Source: Saccharothrix syringae
Lineage (GTDB): Bacteria > Actinomycetota > Actinomycetes > Mycobacteriales > Pseudonocardiaceae
Length of the DNA stretch: 64,000 nt
Reading direction: 5' to 3'
Assembly: GCF_009498035.1 (NCBI RefSeq)
Contig: NZ_CP034550.1
Span: forward strand, 6,634,001-6,698,000
The notes under the pieces are model-generated. The model ran no database searches and was not told the DNA's origin. It saw only the letters and a list, made by a program, of their open reading frames with translations. Below are positions 1 through 8,042 of the stretch, piece after piece. Both the position numbers and the translations under genes were made by a program. Positions within the stretch are counted from its first letter, which is position 1; every line of letters begins with the position of its first letter.

Positions 1-804
1 GGCACGCCGTGGGGACCGGACTTCCCGATGATCGGGATCTCCGACATGGTCACCGCGCACCGCGCGCTCGTGGCCGAGTTGGGCATCGAACGGCTGCGTG
101 CCGTGATGGGCGGTTCGCTGGGCGGCATGCAGGTCCTCGAATGGCTGTTGCGCGCGCCGGACGACGCCGAGGACTTCCTGATCGTCGCCGGCACCGCCCG
201 GCACACCGCGGAGAACCTCGCCTGGAACGCCGTCGCCAGGACCGCGATCCGGTCCGACCCGGAGTTCCGCGGTGGCCGGTACCCGTCGGGCGGCGGACCG
301 GCGACCGGTCTCGGCACGGCGCGGATGGTCGGCCACCTGACCTACGTGTCCGAAGACCTGCTGGCGCGCAAGTTCGGCCGCGAGCGGCGCGCCGCGAACG
401 GCACGGGCCCTTCGGTGACCACCGGTCCGTTCGCCGTCGAGGGCTACCTGGAGCACCAGGCCGAGAGCCTGGTCAACCGGTTCGACGCGAACAGCTACCT
501 GTACCTGATGAACGCGATGGACAGCTTCGACGCGTTCGCCGACGACCGCCCGTGCGCGCCGTTCCGGCGCAGACCGGGGGTGCACCTGTTCAGCTTCGAC
601 TCCGACCGCCTGTACGGGCCGGACCACGCGCGCTACATCCAGGCGAACCTCGCCGCCCGCGGTCTGCCCGCCGAGCACCACCAGGACCGCACGACCGACG
701 GCGGCCACGACGCGTTCCTGCTCCACGTCCCGTCGTACCTGCGCGGAGTCGCGGAGGTGCTGGCCCGGCAGCCGGCCGTGCGCGGCGCGGACGAGGCGGG
801 CTGA
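1..804 (+). CDS. Homoserine O-acetyltransferase-like protein (MetX family), 5' end outside window
   Basis: Frame 1 is open from the first base, so the start lies upstream; 267 residues are visible. The product is an alpha/beta-hydrolase-fold acyltransferase of the MetX family, which moves an acetyl group from acetyl-CoA to homoserine. The nucleophile elbow GGSLGGMQ, the FDANSYLYL stretch, an Asp near LFSFDSDRLY and the His in DGGHDAFLL supply the expected Ser-Asp-His triad. A methyltransferase follows 6 bases downstream on the same strand. The neighbouring O-acetylhomoserine-sulfhydrylase-like gene on the other strand would use O-acetylhomoserine, so this copy may feed a dedicated pathway rather than housekeeping methionine synthesis. 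That role is inferred; the family call is firm. Acetyl versus succinyl donor cannot be settled here. Confidence 0.88.
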   Translation, partial: GTPWGPDFPMIGISDMVTAHRALVAELGIERLRAVMGGSLGGMQVLEWLLRAPDDAEDFLIVAGTARHTAENLAWNAVARTAIRSDPEFRGGRYPSGGGPATGLGTARMVGHLTYVSEDLLARKFGRERRAANGTGPSVTTGPFAVEGYLEHQAESLVNRFDANSYLYLMNAMDSFDAFADDRPCAPFRRRPGVHLFSFDSDRLYGPDHARYIQANLAARGLPAEHHQDRTTDGGHDAFLLHVPSYLRGVAEVLARQPAVRGADEAG

Positions 805-810
805 CGCGCC

Positions 811-1605
811 GTGGCGAGCTGGTGGGCGACGGCGTTCGACAACGAGCACGGCCTCCGCCGCCTGCACGAGCAGGCGGCGGAGGACACGGCCGACCAGGTG
901 GCGCTGATCGAGCGGGAGCTGGGCCTGGCGGAGGGCTCCCGCGTCCTCGACGTCCCGTGCGGCACCGGGCGGCACGCCGTGTCGCTCGCGGCGCGTGGGC
1001 ACCGGGTCACGTGCGTGGATCTCAGTGAGGACTACCTGGACGCCACCCGGCGGCGCGCGGTGGGGCACGGCGTGGCGGTGGACGTGGTGCGGGCCGACAT
1101 GCGCGACCTCACCGCTCTGCCGGGCGGGTCGTTCGACGCGGCCGTGAACATGTACACCAGCTTCGGCTACTTCGACCGCGACGAGGACAACGCCCGCGCG
1201 GCAGCCGCCATCGCGCGCGTGCTGCGGCCCGGCGGGCGGCTGCTCGTCGACGTCGTCAACCGGGACTGGTTCGTCCGGAACTTCTTCCGGTCGGAGTTCG
1301 CGTCGGGCGACGGGTTCGTCATCCGGGACTACGAGGAGGTCGACGGCGAGGTCGTCCTGCACCAGAACGCGTTCGACCCGCGCACGAGCCGACTGCGCTG
1401 GACGTGCCGGTCGGTCGCCGCGGGGCGGGAGCACGTGGTGGTGGACTACCGGATGTACAGCCTGCACGAGCTGCTCGCCGTGCTGCGGGCAGGCGGGCTG
1501 CACCCGGTGCGCACGCTGGGCGGCTACGACGGACGGCCCTACGAGCTGTTCTCGCCGCGACTGCTGTGCGTGGCCGGGGTCGAGGGCGGTGTGTCGCGGA
1601 GATGA
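811..1605 (+). CDS. Class I SAM-dependent methyltransferase
   Basis: A 264-residue protein starting at GTG 811, 6 bases after the MetX-like stop, so the two are probably co-transcribed. Motif I is DVPCGTGRHA (about residues 46-55), followed by an acidic residue closing beta 2 in TCVDLS, and post-motif I RADMRDL. These are standard SAM-binding features of small-molecule methyltransferases of the UbiE/YcgJ type. The substrate is unknown. Given the adjacent amino-acid genes, O- or N-methylation of a homoserine-derived product is one possibility, but generic methyltransferases are easily over-interpreted. It runs convergently toward the amidotransferase gene with only 29 bases between the stops and no clear terminator hairpin. 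Confidence 0.85.
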   Translation: MASWWATAFDNEHGLRRLHEQAAEDTADQVALIERELGLAEGSRVLDVPCGTGRHAVSLAARGHRVTCVDLSEDYLDATRRRAVGHGVAVDVVRADMRDLTALPGGSFDAAVNMYTSFGYFDRDEDNARAAAAIARVLRPGGRLLVDVVNRDWFVRNFFRSEFASGDGFVIRDYEEVDGEVVLHQNAFDPRTSRLRWTCRSVAAGREHVVVDYRMYSLHELLAVLRAGGLHPVRTLGGYDGRPYELFSPRLLCVAGVEGGVSRR

Positions 1606-1634
1606 CGGCTTCCGGTTCGCGGCGGACGGTCCCG

Positions 1635-2360
1635 TCAGGCCACGGCCCGCCGTGCCGCGCGGGCCGCGGCGGCGGCGCCGAACCCGGTGAACAACGCCAC
1701 CGACACCGGGTCCGTCGCGGCGTACCACTCGGGATGCCACTGCACGGCGAGGCAGAACGCCGCCCCCTCGGCGGAGGCCGCCTCCACCACGCCGTCCGGC
1801 GCCACCGCCTCGACCCGCAGGCCGGGCGCGAGTCGGTCGATCGCCTGGTGGTGCAAGGAGTTGACCTCGACGCTCGACTGGCCGAGCAGCCCGCGCAGGA
1901 CACCGCTCCCGGTCAGGCGCACCGGGTGCGCGGGCAGGTACTGCTCGTCGCGGGGCAGCGAGAGGTCCTCGGTGTGCCCGGTGACGTCGCGCAGGGTGCC
2001 GCCCAGCGCGACGTTGAGTTCCTGCAGGCCCCGGCAGATGCCGAGCACCGGGACGTCCGCGCGTAGCGCGGCGGGGATGACGCTCAGCGCCAGCTCGTCC
2101 CGATCGCGGTCGGCGGGCCCCCGACCCGGTTCGCCGCCGTACCACCGCGGCAGCACGTTGCTCTGGTGGCCGCCGAACACCAGGCCGTCGAACCGGTCCA
2201 CCACGTGCGCCAGACCGGGGGCGGGCCCGCCGATCACCACGACGTCGCAGCCCGATACCCGCTCCACCGCCCGCACGTACACCTCGCGCACCGCCACGTG
2301 CGGCACGCCGTCGACCTGCTCCGCCGCCGCGGCGAGGGCGACCAGCGGCCTGCCGGTCAC
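1635..2360 (-). CDS. Class I glutamine amidotransferase-like hydrolase (PuuD-like)
   Basis: A 241-residue class I glutamine-amidotransferase fold. The catalytic Cys is in GICRGLQE, and the His/Glu pair in QWHPEW. The segment FGGHQSNVLPRWY matches the position of the characteristic motif of gamma-glutamyl-gamma-aminobutyrate hydrolases (PuuD), which cleave gamma-glutamyl amides of amines. The GTG start at 2360 overlaps the TGA of the upstream gene by 4 bases (GTGA), so translation is coupled and this is the last gene of a four-gene minus-strand operon. In this setting it could remove a gamma-glutamyl protecting group from a pathway intermediate or act on a gamma-glutamyl polyamine. The enzyme class is clear; the substrate is inferred. 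Confidence 0.85.
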   Translation of the reverse strand: MTGRPLVALAAAAEQVDGVPHVAVREVYVRAVERVSGCDVVVIGGPAPGLAHVVDRFDGLVFGGHQSNVLPRWYGGEPGRGPADRDRDELALSVIPAALRADVPVLGICRGLQELNVALGGTLRDVTGHTEDLSLPRDEQYLPAHPVRLTGSGVLRGLLGQSSVEVNSLHHQAIDRLAPGLRVEAVAPDGVVEAASAEGAAFCLAVQWHPEWYAATDPVSVALFTGFGAAAAARAARRAVA

Positions 2361-3694
2361 CCGGCCACCGCCAGCGCGCCCGCCAGGTCGGCGATGAGGT
2401 CGTCCACGTGCTCAAGGCCGATGGACAGCCGGATCGACCCGGGCGACACACCCGCGGCCAGCTGGTCCTGCTCGGGGAGCTGGGCGTGCGTGGTGGACGC
2501 GGGGTGGGTGGCCATCGAACGCACGTCGCCGATGTTGGTCACGTGCGAGATCATCCGCAGCGCCTCGATGAACCGCGTGCCCGCGGTCAGCCCGCCCGCC
2601 AGCTCGAACTGCACCAGCGGACCGCCGTTGCCGCCGGTGTACCGCCGCAGCCGCGCCACTTCCTCGGCGTCGCCCAGGCAGGGGTGCCGGACCGAGACCA
2701 CCGACGGTTGGTCGGCCAGGTACCGCGCCACCGCTTCGGCGTTCCCCCCGTGCGCCCGCATCCGCAGCGGGAGCGTCTCGATGCCCTGGATCAGCAGGAA
2801 CGCGTTGAACGGGCTGAGGCACGGCCCGAGGTCCCGCAGCAGCGTCTCGCGGGCCTTGAGCAGGAACGGGCTACGCCCGAGCGAGCTGTCCAGGTTGGCG
2901 CCCACCTCGGTCCACACCACGTTGCCGTGCGCCGGGTCCGGCTCGGTGAGCAGCGGGTGCCGCTCGGCGTGCCGTGCCCAGTCGAACCGGTTGGAGTCGA
3001 CTATCAGGCCGCCCAGCGCGCTGCCGTGGCCGCCGATGTACTTCGTCGCCGAGTAGACCAGGACGTGCGCGCCGAACTCCAGCGGGCGGCACACCAGCGG
3101 CAGCATGGTGTTGTCCAGCACCAGCGGCACGCCGAAGTCCTCGCCGATCCCGGCGACCTCCTCGATCGGGAACAGCCGCAGCTTGGGGTTGGGCAGGGTC
3201 TCGCCGAAGTAGCACCGGGTGCGCGAGTCGGTGGCGTCGGCGAAGTTCCGCGGCTTGTCCGGGCTGACGAACCGGGTCTCGATGCCGAACCGGGCGAACG
3301 TGTTGGCCAGCAGGTTCCACGTGCCGCCGTACAGCTCGTTGGAGCTGACCAGGTTGTCGCCCGCCTGGCACATGTTGAGCAGCGCCAGGGTGACCGCCGC
3401 CTGCCCCGAGGAGACGGCCAGGGCGGCCGGCGCGCCGTCCACCGCGGCGATCCTGGCTTCGAGCACGTCGCACGTGGGGTTGTTCAACCGCGTGTAGGCG
3501 TGGCCGTCGACGCGCAGGTCGAAGATGTCCGCGGCCGTGGCCGCGTCGGGCAGTTCGTACGCCGCGGTCTGGAAGATGGGCGTCACCACCGGGTCGGTGA
3601 TGCCCAGCCGCAGCTCGCCGCCGCCGTGCACGACGCCCGACTCGACCCGCCGGTAGACCTTCCCGGCCGACCTCGCCCGCTCAGGCGGCGACAT
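2357..3694 (-). CDS. O-acetylhomoserine sulfhydrylase-like PLP enzyme (Cys/Met metabolism family)
   Basis: A 445-residue fold-type I PLP enzyme of the cystathionine gamma-synthase/MetY family. Family markers are YTRLNNPTCDVLE near residue 70, the PLP lysine in YSATKYIGGHG, and the C-terminal MATHPASTTHAQL and SPGSIRLSIGLE segments, which favour O-acetylhomoserine aminocarboxypropyltransferases. Such enzymes catalyse gamma-replacement on O-acetylhomoserine, normally with sulfide, but a homologous domain of RtxA uses serinol to make dihydrorhizobitoxine. It overlaps the desaturase stop by 14 bases and the amidotransferase start by 4. The combination with a membrane desaturase and a MetX-like gene suggests a non-sulfur nucleophile. 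Ordinary methionine synthesis remains possible. Confidence 0.88.
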   Translation of the reverse strand: MSPPERARSAGKVYRRVESGVVHGGGELRLGITDPVVTPIFQTAAYELPDAATAADIFDLRVDGHAYTRLNNPTCDVLEARIAAVDGAPAALAVSSGQAAVTLALLNMCQAGDNLVSSNELYGGTWNLLANTFARFGIETRFVSPDKPRNFADATDSRTRCYFGETLPNPKLRLFPIEEVAGIGEDFGVPLVLDNTMLPLVCRPLEFGAHVLVYSATKYIGGHGSALGGLIVDSNRFDWARHAERHPLLTEPDPAHGNVVWTEVGANLDSSLGRSPFLLKARETLLRDLGPCLSPFNAFLLIQGIETLPLRMRAHGGNAEAVARYLADQPSVVSVRHPCLGDAEEVARLRRYTGGNGGPLVQFELAGGLTAGTRFIEALRMISHVTNIGDVRSMATHPASTTHAQLPEQDQLAAGVSPGSIRLSIGLEHVDDLIADLAGALAVAG

Positions 3695-4751
3695 GCGGCT
3701 GCTCCGGTTTGTAGGTCATCGACTCCACGATGGCGCCGATCGCGCTCTGCTGCCCTTCGGGTCCCCTGGTGAACAGGCCGCCCAACTGCTGGTCGACCGC
3801 CGCGTAGTTCGGGTCGGCCAGCCGCACCTGCCGCGCCTTGCCGAGGTTCCAGAACGGTGTGCGCGGGTCGAGGTGGTGCTCCAGGTGGTAGTTGTCGTTG
3901 TGGATGCCGGTGAGGAACTTCTCCCACGTGCGGCTCTTGCGGTTGCGCGTCATGTAGAGGTCGACGTTGGAGTCGCGCACCAGGGGCGTGTGCTCGGACA
4001 GTTCGATGTACCAGCCCAGGATCTGGAAGCTGGTCAAGTAGGGCACCACCCAGAACAGCAGCAGTTCGAGCGTCCAGCCCTGCGACGCGCACACCGCGAC
4101 GACGGTCGTCCAGAACGCCCAGAAGCCGACGCGGTCGAGCACCCGCTTGCGCTTGCCGATCGGGGTTTGCGGCGCGTCCGCGGACCGCACGCGGCCCTGC
4201 TTGAGCAGCCGGTAGCGGTTGCGCACCAGGTACTTCAGGTAGGCCCACGTCTGCGTGCCGAACAACGGCATGATGACCGTGCGCAGCACGTACGCGCGCG
4301 GTGAGGACATCTCGTAGGCCCGCTGCTCGATGAAGAACTTCAGGTCCGGGTCGCCCTCGGGGTTGCCCAGCTTCGGGTGGTGCGTGAAGACGTGGGAGAT
4401 CTTGTACGCGTAGTGCTGCTGGAAGATCGGGTACGCGGTGAGCACGGTGCCGACGAACATCTGCACCTTGCGGTTCGACGCGCCGATGCCGTGCGCGCAG
4501 TCGTGCAGGATGGTCGACAGCCCGCGCTGGCGTGCGCCGATCACGAGCACCGCCAACGGGTAGAACCAGTACGACACGCCGAGGCACAGCCAGGCGCAGA
4601 AGACCATCCAGGCCAGGTCCTCCAGCCAGGCCAGCGCGGCGTGCCAGTTGTCGCTGCGGTTGAGCTCCTTGATGCCCTGCTCGATTTCCTTCGGGAAGCG
4701 GTACATCCGGTAGCGCTTCCCGTCGAACGCCCAGGCGTACTCGTCGGACAT
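3681..4751 (-). CDS. Membrane di-iron fatty acid desaturase-family protein (RtxC-like?)
   Basis: A 356-residue integral-membrane desaturase/hydroxylase. Three histidine boxes are visible: HDCAHG (about residue 85), HVFTHH (about 120) and HLEHH (about 295), the di-iron ligands of the family. Hydrophobic spans lie around residues 45-80, 95-112 and 195-235. The ATG at 4751 is preceded by GGGGAGGAG and sits 44 bases after the decarboxylase gene; the stop overlaps the next gene by 14 bases. Relatives act on acyl lipids, but one branch, RtxC, desaturates dihydrorhizobitoxine to its vinyl form. Being sandwiched between a PLP decarboxylase and an O-acetylhomoserine enzyme argues for an amino-acid-derived substrate. 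That is contextual inference. Confidence 0.87.
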   Translation of the reverse strand: MSDEYAWAFDGKRYRMYRFPKEIEQGIKELNRSDNWHAALAWLEDLAWMVFCAWLCLGVSYWFYPLAVLVIGARQRGLSTILHDCAHGIGASNRKVQMFVGTVLTAYPIFQQHYAYKISHVFTHHPKLGNPEGDPDLKFFIEQRAYEMSSPRAYVLRTVIMPLFGTQTWAYLKYLVRNRYRLLKQGRVRSADAPQTPIGKRKRVLDRVGFWAFWTTVVAVCASQGWTLELLLFWVVPYLTSFQILGWYIELSEHTPLVRDSNVDLYMTRNRKSRTWEKFLTGIHNDNYHLEHHLDPRTPFWNLGKARQVRLADPNYAAVDQQLGGLFTRGPEGQQSAIGAIVESMTYKPEQPHVAA

Positions 4752-4795
4752 CAGCGACTCCTCCCCTGCGGAGTTCCGTTGTGGCGCACCGGTTT

Positions 4796-5974
4796 TCAGC
4801 CGTCGGTGGACCTGAAGCAGCGGCTGGGCAACGGCGGGAAGCCGTTGAACCCGACGGACGCGTACGGCGTCGTGTAGGCACCGGTCGCGAGGATGTCGAC
4901 GTGGTCGCCCGGTCGCAGGTCGACGGGCAGCGACACCGGTGTGCGCTCGTACAGGACGTCGGTGCTGTCGCACGTCGGCCCCGCGAGCACGGCGGGCGCC
5001 GCCTGGTCGGCGAACCGGCCGTCGGCGCGGACCGCCACGACGGGGAACGCGATGGCTTCGTCGTCGGTCTCGACCAGGCCGTTGTACCGGCCGACGTCGA
5101 GGTAGACCCAGCGCAGGCCGTGCTCCCGCTCGGTCACCAGCACGACCTCGGACCGGATCATCCCGGCGTCGCCGGGCAGGTACCGGCCCGGCTCGACGAT
5201 CAGCGCGGGTCGGGTCGCGAAGGACTCCGCGACGGCCCGCTCGATCGCGGTGAGGTAGGTCTCCAGCGAGGGTACGGTCGCCTCGTAGCGGACCGGCAGC
5301 CCGCCGCCGAGGTTGAGCAGGTCCAGTTCGATCCCCTCGGCGGCCAGCTTGGCCGCGACGCGCGCGGCGGTCGCGACACCGATCGCCCAGCTCTCCGGCT
5401 CGCGCTGCTGCGACCCGACGTGGAACGTCGTGCCACGCGGCCGGAGCCCGAGGGACACCGCGTCGCGCAGCAGCGCGACCGCGTCCTCCTCGGTGCAGCC
5501 GAACTTCCGGCTGATCGGCCACTGCGCGCCGGTCGTGCGGACGATGAAGCGGCAGCAGACCTCCGCGCCGGGCGCGGCCCGCGCGACCTTCTCCAGCTCC
5601 GCGACCGAGTCGACCGAGTAGAGCCGGATGCCGCGCTCGTGCGCGTAGCGGATCGCCGACTCCTTCTTCACCGTGTTGCCGAACGAGATCGACGCGGGGT
5701 CGGCGCCCGCGGCCAGGCACGCGTCGATCTCCCCGACGCTGGCGACGTCGAAGCCGCAGCCGAGCTCCACCAAGTGCCGCAGCAGGTCCGGGTCGGCGTT
5801 GGCCTTCACGGCGTAGTAGACGGCGGCACCCGGCAGGCCGGCGCGCAGTTCCCGGTACCGGGCGGCGACGATGTCGAGGTCGAGGAGCAGACACGGCGTC
5901 TCGGGCTGGGTAGCGTCGAAGAAGTCGCGATGCGTCGAGTACAGCGCAGAGTCCACCGGTCTGTCGTCGATCAC
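4796..5974 (-). CDS. Ornithine/lysine-type PLP decarboxylase (alanine racemase fold)
   Basis: A 392-residue group IV decarboxylase. YAVKAN carries the PLP lysine, HVGSQQ and GGGLPV bind PLP, EPGRYL precedes the C-terminal domain, and GPTCDSTDVL carries the active-site Cys. The CDSxD form is typical of ornithine/lysine decarboxylases, whereas diaminopimelate decarboxylases usually have CES. I chose GTG 5974 because GGAAGG lies 7 bases upstream and because the promoter at 6057-6086 would start transcription downstream of the alternative ATG at 6061. It is the first gene of the operon with the desaturase, sulfhydrylase-like and amidotransferase genes. Products could be putrescine or cadaverine, or the enzyme may decarboxylate a pathway intermediate. 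Confidence 0.86.
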   Translation of the reverse strand: MIDDRPVDSALYSTHRDFFDATQPETPCLLLDLDIVAARYRELRAGLPGAAVYYAVKANADPDLLRHLVELGCGFDVASVGEIDACLAAGADPASISFGNTVKKESAIRYAHERGIRLYSVDSVAELEKVARAAPGAEVCCRFIVRTTGAQWPISRKFGCTEEDAVALLRDAVSLGLRPRGTTFHVGSQQREPESWAIGVATAARVAAKLAAEGIELDLLNLGGGLPVRYEATVPSLETYLTAIERAVAESFATRPALIVEPGRYLPGDAGMIRSEVVLVTEREHGLRWVYLDVGRYNGLVETDDEAIAFPVVAVRADGRFADQAAPAVLAGPTCDSTDVLYERTPVSLPVDLRPGDHVDILATGAYTTPYASVGFNGFPPLPSRCFRSTDG

Positions 5975-6056
5975 TGTGCAGCCTTCCACCCCAGGAAGCG
6001 ACGCGCGGATCGATCTTGACAGCCCAAGCTGCACACCGCCGTCGTGATTGGCCGTC

Positions 6057-6086
6057 ATCATGCCGACGCCATGGACGCGGTGTCAA
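6057..6086 (-). promoter_or_regulatory. Candidate promoter of the decarboxylase-desaturase operon
   Basis: Read on the minus strand: -35 TTGACA (6081-6086), 18-base spacer, -10 CATGAT (6057-6062), 4 of 6 matches to TATAAT. Expected transcription start is near 6050, giving a leader of about 75 bases to GTG 5974. It is the only exact TTGACA I found in this leader. Confidence 0.5.
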
Positions 6087-6240
6087 CGAATGCCGACGTG
6101 ACGGCTTCGCCATGCCTTTCGACGTGGAATTTCCCTGTGGTGCAACGATGTCGGCACGGCCGGTGCCGCGGTGCGCCGGCCGCCGAGGCTCTTTTGATCT
6201 CTAGTGCGAACGGCGTGCGCATGCGCTCCGGCGGACTGTT

Positions 6241-6650
6241 GAAATCCCACAGCTCCCCAGGTCACGCGCCAGACGACGGCGGAGTACATGGTGGCGCCGG
6301 ACGTGGCGCGAGGGTGGTCTGGAGGCGCTGCGGTCGAAGGGCCCGATGTCGGCGGAACGGCTGTCCCCGCCCCAGTGGGAGCGGTTGGTAGGCGAGCTGT
6401 CCAAGGGCCCGTTGGCGCACGGTTGGAACCAGGGGCAGGGCTGGCCCTCGGGCCGGGTGAAGACCATGATCGGCCGGTTGTTCCACGTCGGTTGCAGCGT
6501 GCAGGGTGTGTGGCGGCTGCTGCGCCGGCACGGCTGGTCGCTGCGGGTCTCGACCCATCGTGGGCGCCGTCACCTGTTTCGAGGACGAAGCAGGTCAGGG
6601 CCTGAGGCCGCCGAGAGGGCGCAGTTGGGCTCGGCCGCGCCTTGTCCATC
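6241..6650 (+). pseudogene. IS630-family transposase remnant
   Basis: Two pieces of one transposase are recognisable in different frames. Frame 1 (about 6301-6560) carries WREGGLEALRSKGP, LSPPQWERL, GPLAHGW and IGRLFHVGCSVQGVWRLLRR, the N-terminal helix-turn-helix region of IS630-type transposases. Frame 2 (about 6555-6610) carries FEDEAGQGLRPPRGR, which is from the DDE catalytic core. About 60-80 residues that normally lie between them are missing, so the gene has an internal deletion plus a frameshift and cannot work. I found no terminal inverted repeats or TA target duplication. The relic separates the amino-acid locus from the phosphoketolase operon. Confidence 0.75.
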
Positions 6651-6950
6651 GCTGTCTCCCTGCCGCGCAGCAGGCTGCCCCGGCGGGCCGGGCGGAACGG
6701 ACCGGGGGACGGCGGGAGCGACCCGGCAGGGTGATGCGCGCACGGGTGGCAGCAACGCGCTCTCCGCGCTCGCGCCCGACGTGCCGCGGGGCCAACCGTG
6801 CTCCGAGCCGGCTCTCCAACCCTGTGGTGGGTACTCCTGTGACCTCGCGGGAACCAGTGGTCACACCAGGGGTTCGTCGCTCCTGCCGACGTCGTACGCA
6901 CTACCGCGCCGGTGCCTGACCGCGCCCTGCCTGACCGGCGTGCCCGGTCC
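6651..6950. other. Intergenic stretch without a recognised gene
   Basis: About 300 bases between the transposase relic and the acetate kinase stop. I see no family motif, RNA gene or terminator hairpin. It may hold the eroded 3' end of the transposase. Confidence 0.4.
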
Positions 6951-8042
6951 TCACAGCGCGCTCAGGGTGTCGCGGCAGAGCTGGAGCTCCTCACGCGGCC
7001 GCACGACCAGCACCGGCACGGCGGCGCCGGGTGGGCTGACCAGTCCGTCGCCGTCCGGTGCGGCGACCAGGTCGCCGGGGACGCCGAGCAGGGACAGGCC
7101 GGCCACCACGTCGGCGCGGACCTCGGGCTGGTCCCAGCCGATCTCGCCGGTGAACACCAGCGCGTCGAGCCGGTCCAGCGAGGTGGCCGCGGCGGCGAGT
7201 TCGCGTCGCACGCGGTGGGCGAACACGCGCAGGGCCAGCACCGCCGCCGGGTCCTCCCCCGCCGCGGCGACCAGGTCGCGCGTGTCGCCCGACCGGCCGC
7301 CGGACAGGCCCAGCAACCCGGACTCGTGGTTGAGGCCGTGTTCGAGGGTGTCGAGGTCGAGGCCGTTGCGCAGCAGCCACAGCAGCATCCCGGGGTCGAC
7401 GGTGCCCGAGCGCTTGGACATGGGCACGCCCTCCAGCGGCGTGAAGCCCATCGAGGTGTCCACGCTGCGGCCCTCGCGCACCGCGCACACCGAGCAGCCA
7501 CCGCCCAGGTGCGTCATCACCACGCTCAACCGGTCGGCGGGCCGGTCGAGGACGGCGGCGGCGCGGTCGAGCGCCCACCGGTAGGACAGGCCGTGGAAGC
7601 CGTAGCGGCGCAGGGCGTGGCGCTCGCGCCACTCCGCCGGCAGCGGATAGGTGGCGGCGACCTCGGGCAGGTCTGCGTGGAAGGCGGTGTCCGGGCACAG
7701 CACGTGCGGCACGTCGGGCAGCCGCTCGCGCAGCACCTCCAGCAGCCGCAGGGCGGAGGGGACGTGCAGCGGCGCCAGTTCCCCGGCGCGGCGGGCGGCG
7801 GTCAGGGCGGCGTCGTCGACGGGGGTGGCCGCGCGCAGGTCCGGGCCGCCGTGCACGAGCCGGTGCCCGACCGCGACCAGGTCGTCCGCGCCGCGCAGCA
7901 GGTCGTCCAGGGCGTGGCGGGCCTCGTCGGAGTCCGCCGGGCCCTCCACGTCGACGGAGTCCAGGACCTCCTCGGGGCCGGGGTCGACCAGGTGGGCCTT
8001 GAGGCTGTTCGACCCGGCGTTGACCGTCAGGACGGTGCTCAC
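6951..8042 (-). CDS. ackA: Acetate kinase
   Basis: A 363-residue acetate/propionate kinase of the ASKHA fold, which makes ATP and acetate from acetyl phosphate. Landmarks are NAGSNSLK at the N-terminus, GHRLVHGG, FHGLSYR, HLGGGCS, DTSMGFTPLEGVPM, HESGLLGLSG and FTGEIGWDQPEVR. It is about 35 residues shorter than typical acetate kinases, with a compact C-terminus. The canonical RTGDIDP-type segment reads KRSGTVDP. The GTG start at 8042 overlaps the phosphoketolase stop (GTGA), so the pair is coupled: phosphoketolase makes acetyl phosphate, and this enzyme turns it into ATP. The link between the two is strong from both sequence and context. Confidence 0.92.
   Translation of the reverse strand: MSTVLTVNAGSNSLKAHLVDPGPEEVLDSVDVEGPADSDEARHALDDLLRGADDLVAVGHRLVHGGPDLRAATPVDDAALTAARRAGELAPLHVPSALRLLEVLRERLPDVPHVLCPDTAFHADLPEVAATYPLPAEWRERHALRRYGFHGLSYRWALDRAAAVLDRPADRLSVVMTHLGGGCSVCAVREGRSVDTSMGFTPLEGVPMSKRSGTVDPGMLLWLLRNGLDLDTLEHGLNHESGLLGLSGGRSGDTRDLVAAAGEDPAAVLALRVFAHRVRRELAAAATSLDRLDALVFTGEIGWDQPEVRADVVAGLSLLGVPGDLVAAPDGDGLVSPPGAAVPVLVVRPREELQLCRDTLSAL

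Noticed and set aside
9..1028. Long open frame in +3 across the MetX-like gene
   Set aside because: Arg/Pro-rich composition typical of a GC-rich shadow frame; the real protein is in frame 1 with family motifs.
5975..6061. Upstream ATG at 6061 as the decarboxylase start
   Set aside because: No ribosome-binding site, and it lies at or before the expected transcription start of the promoter at 6057-6086; GTG 5974 has GGAAGG.
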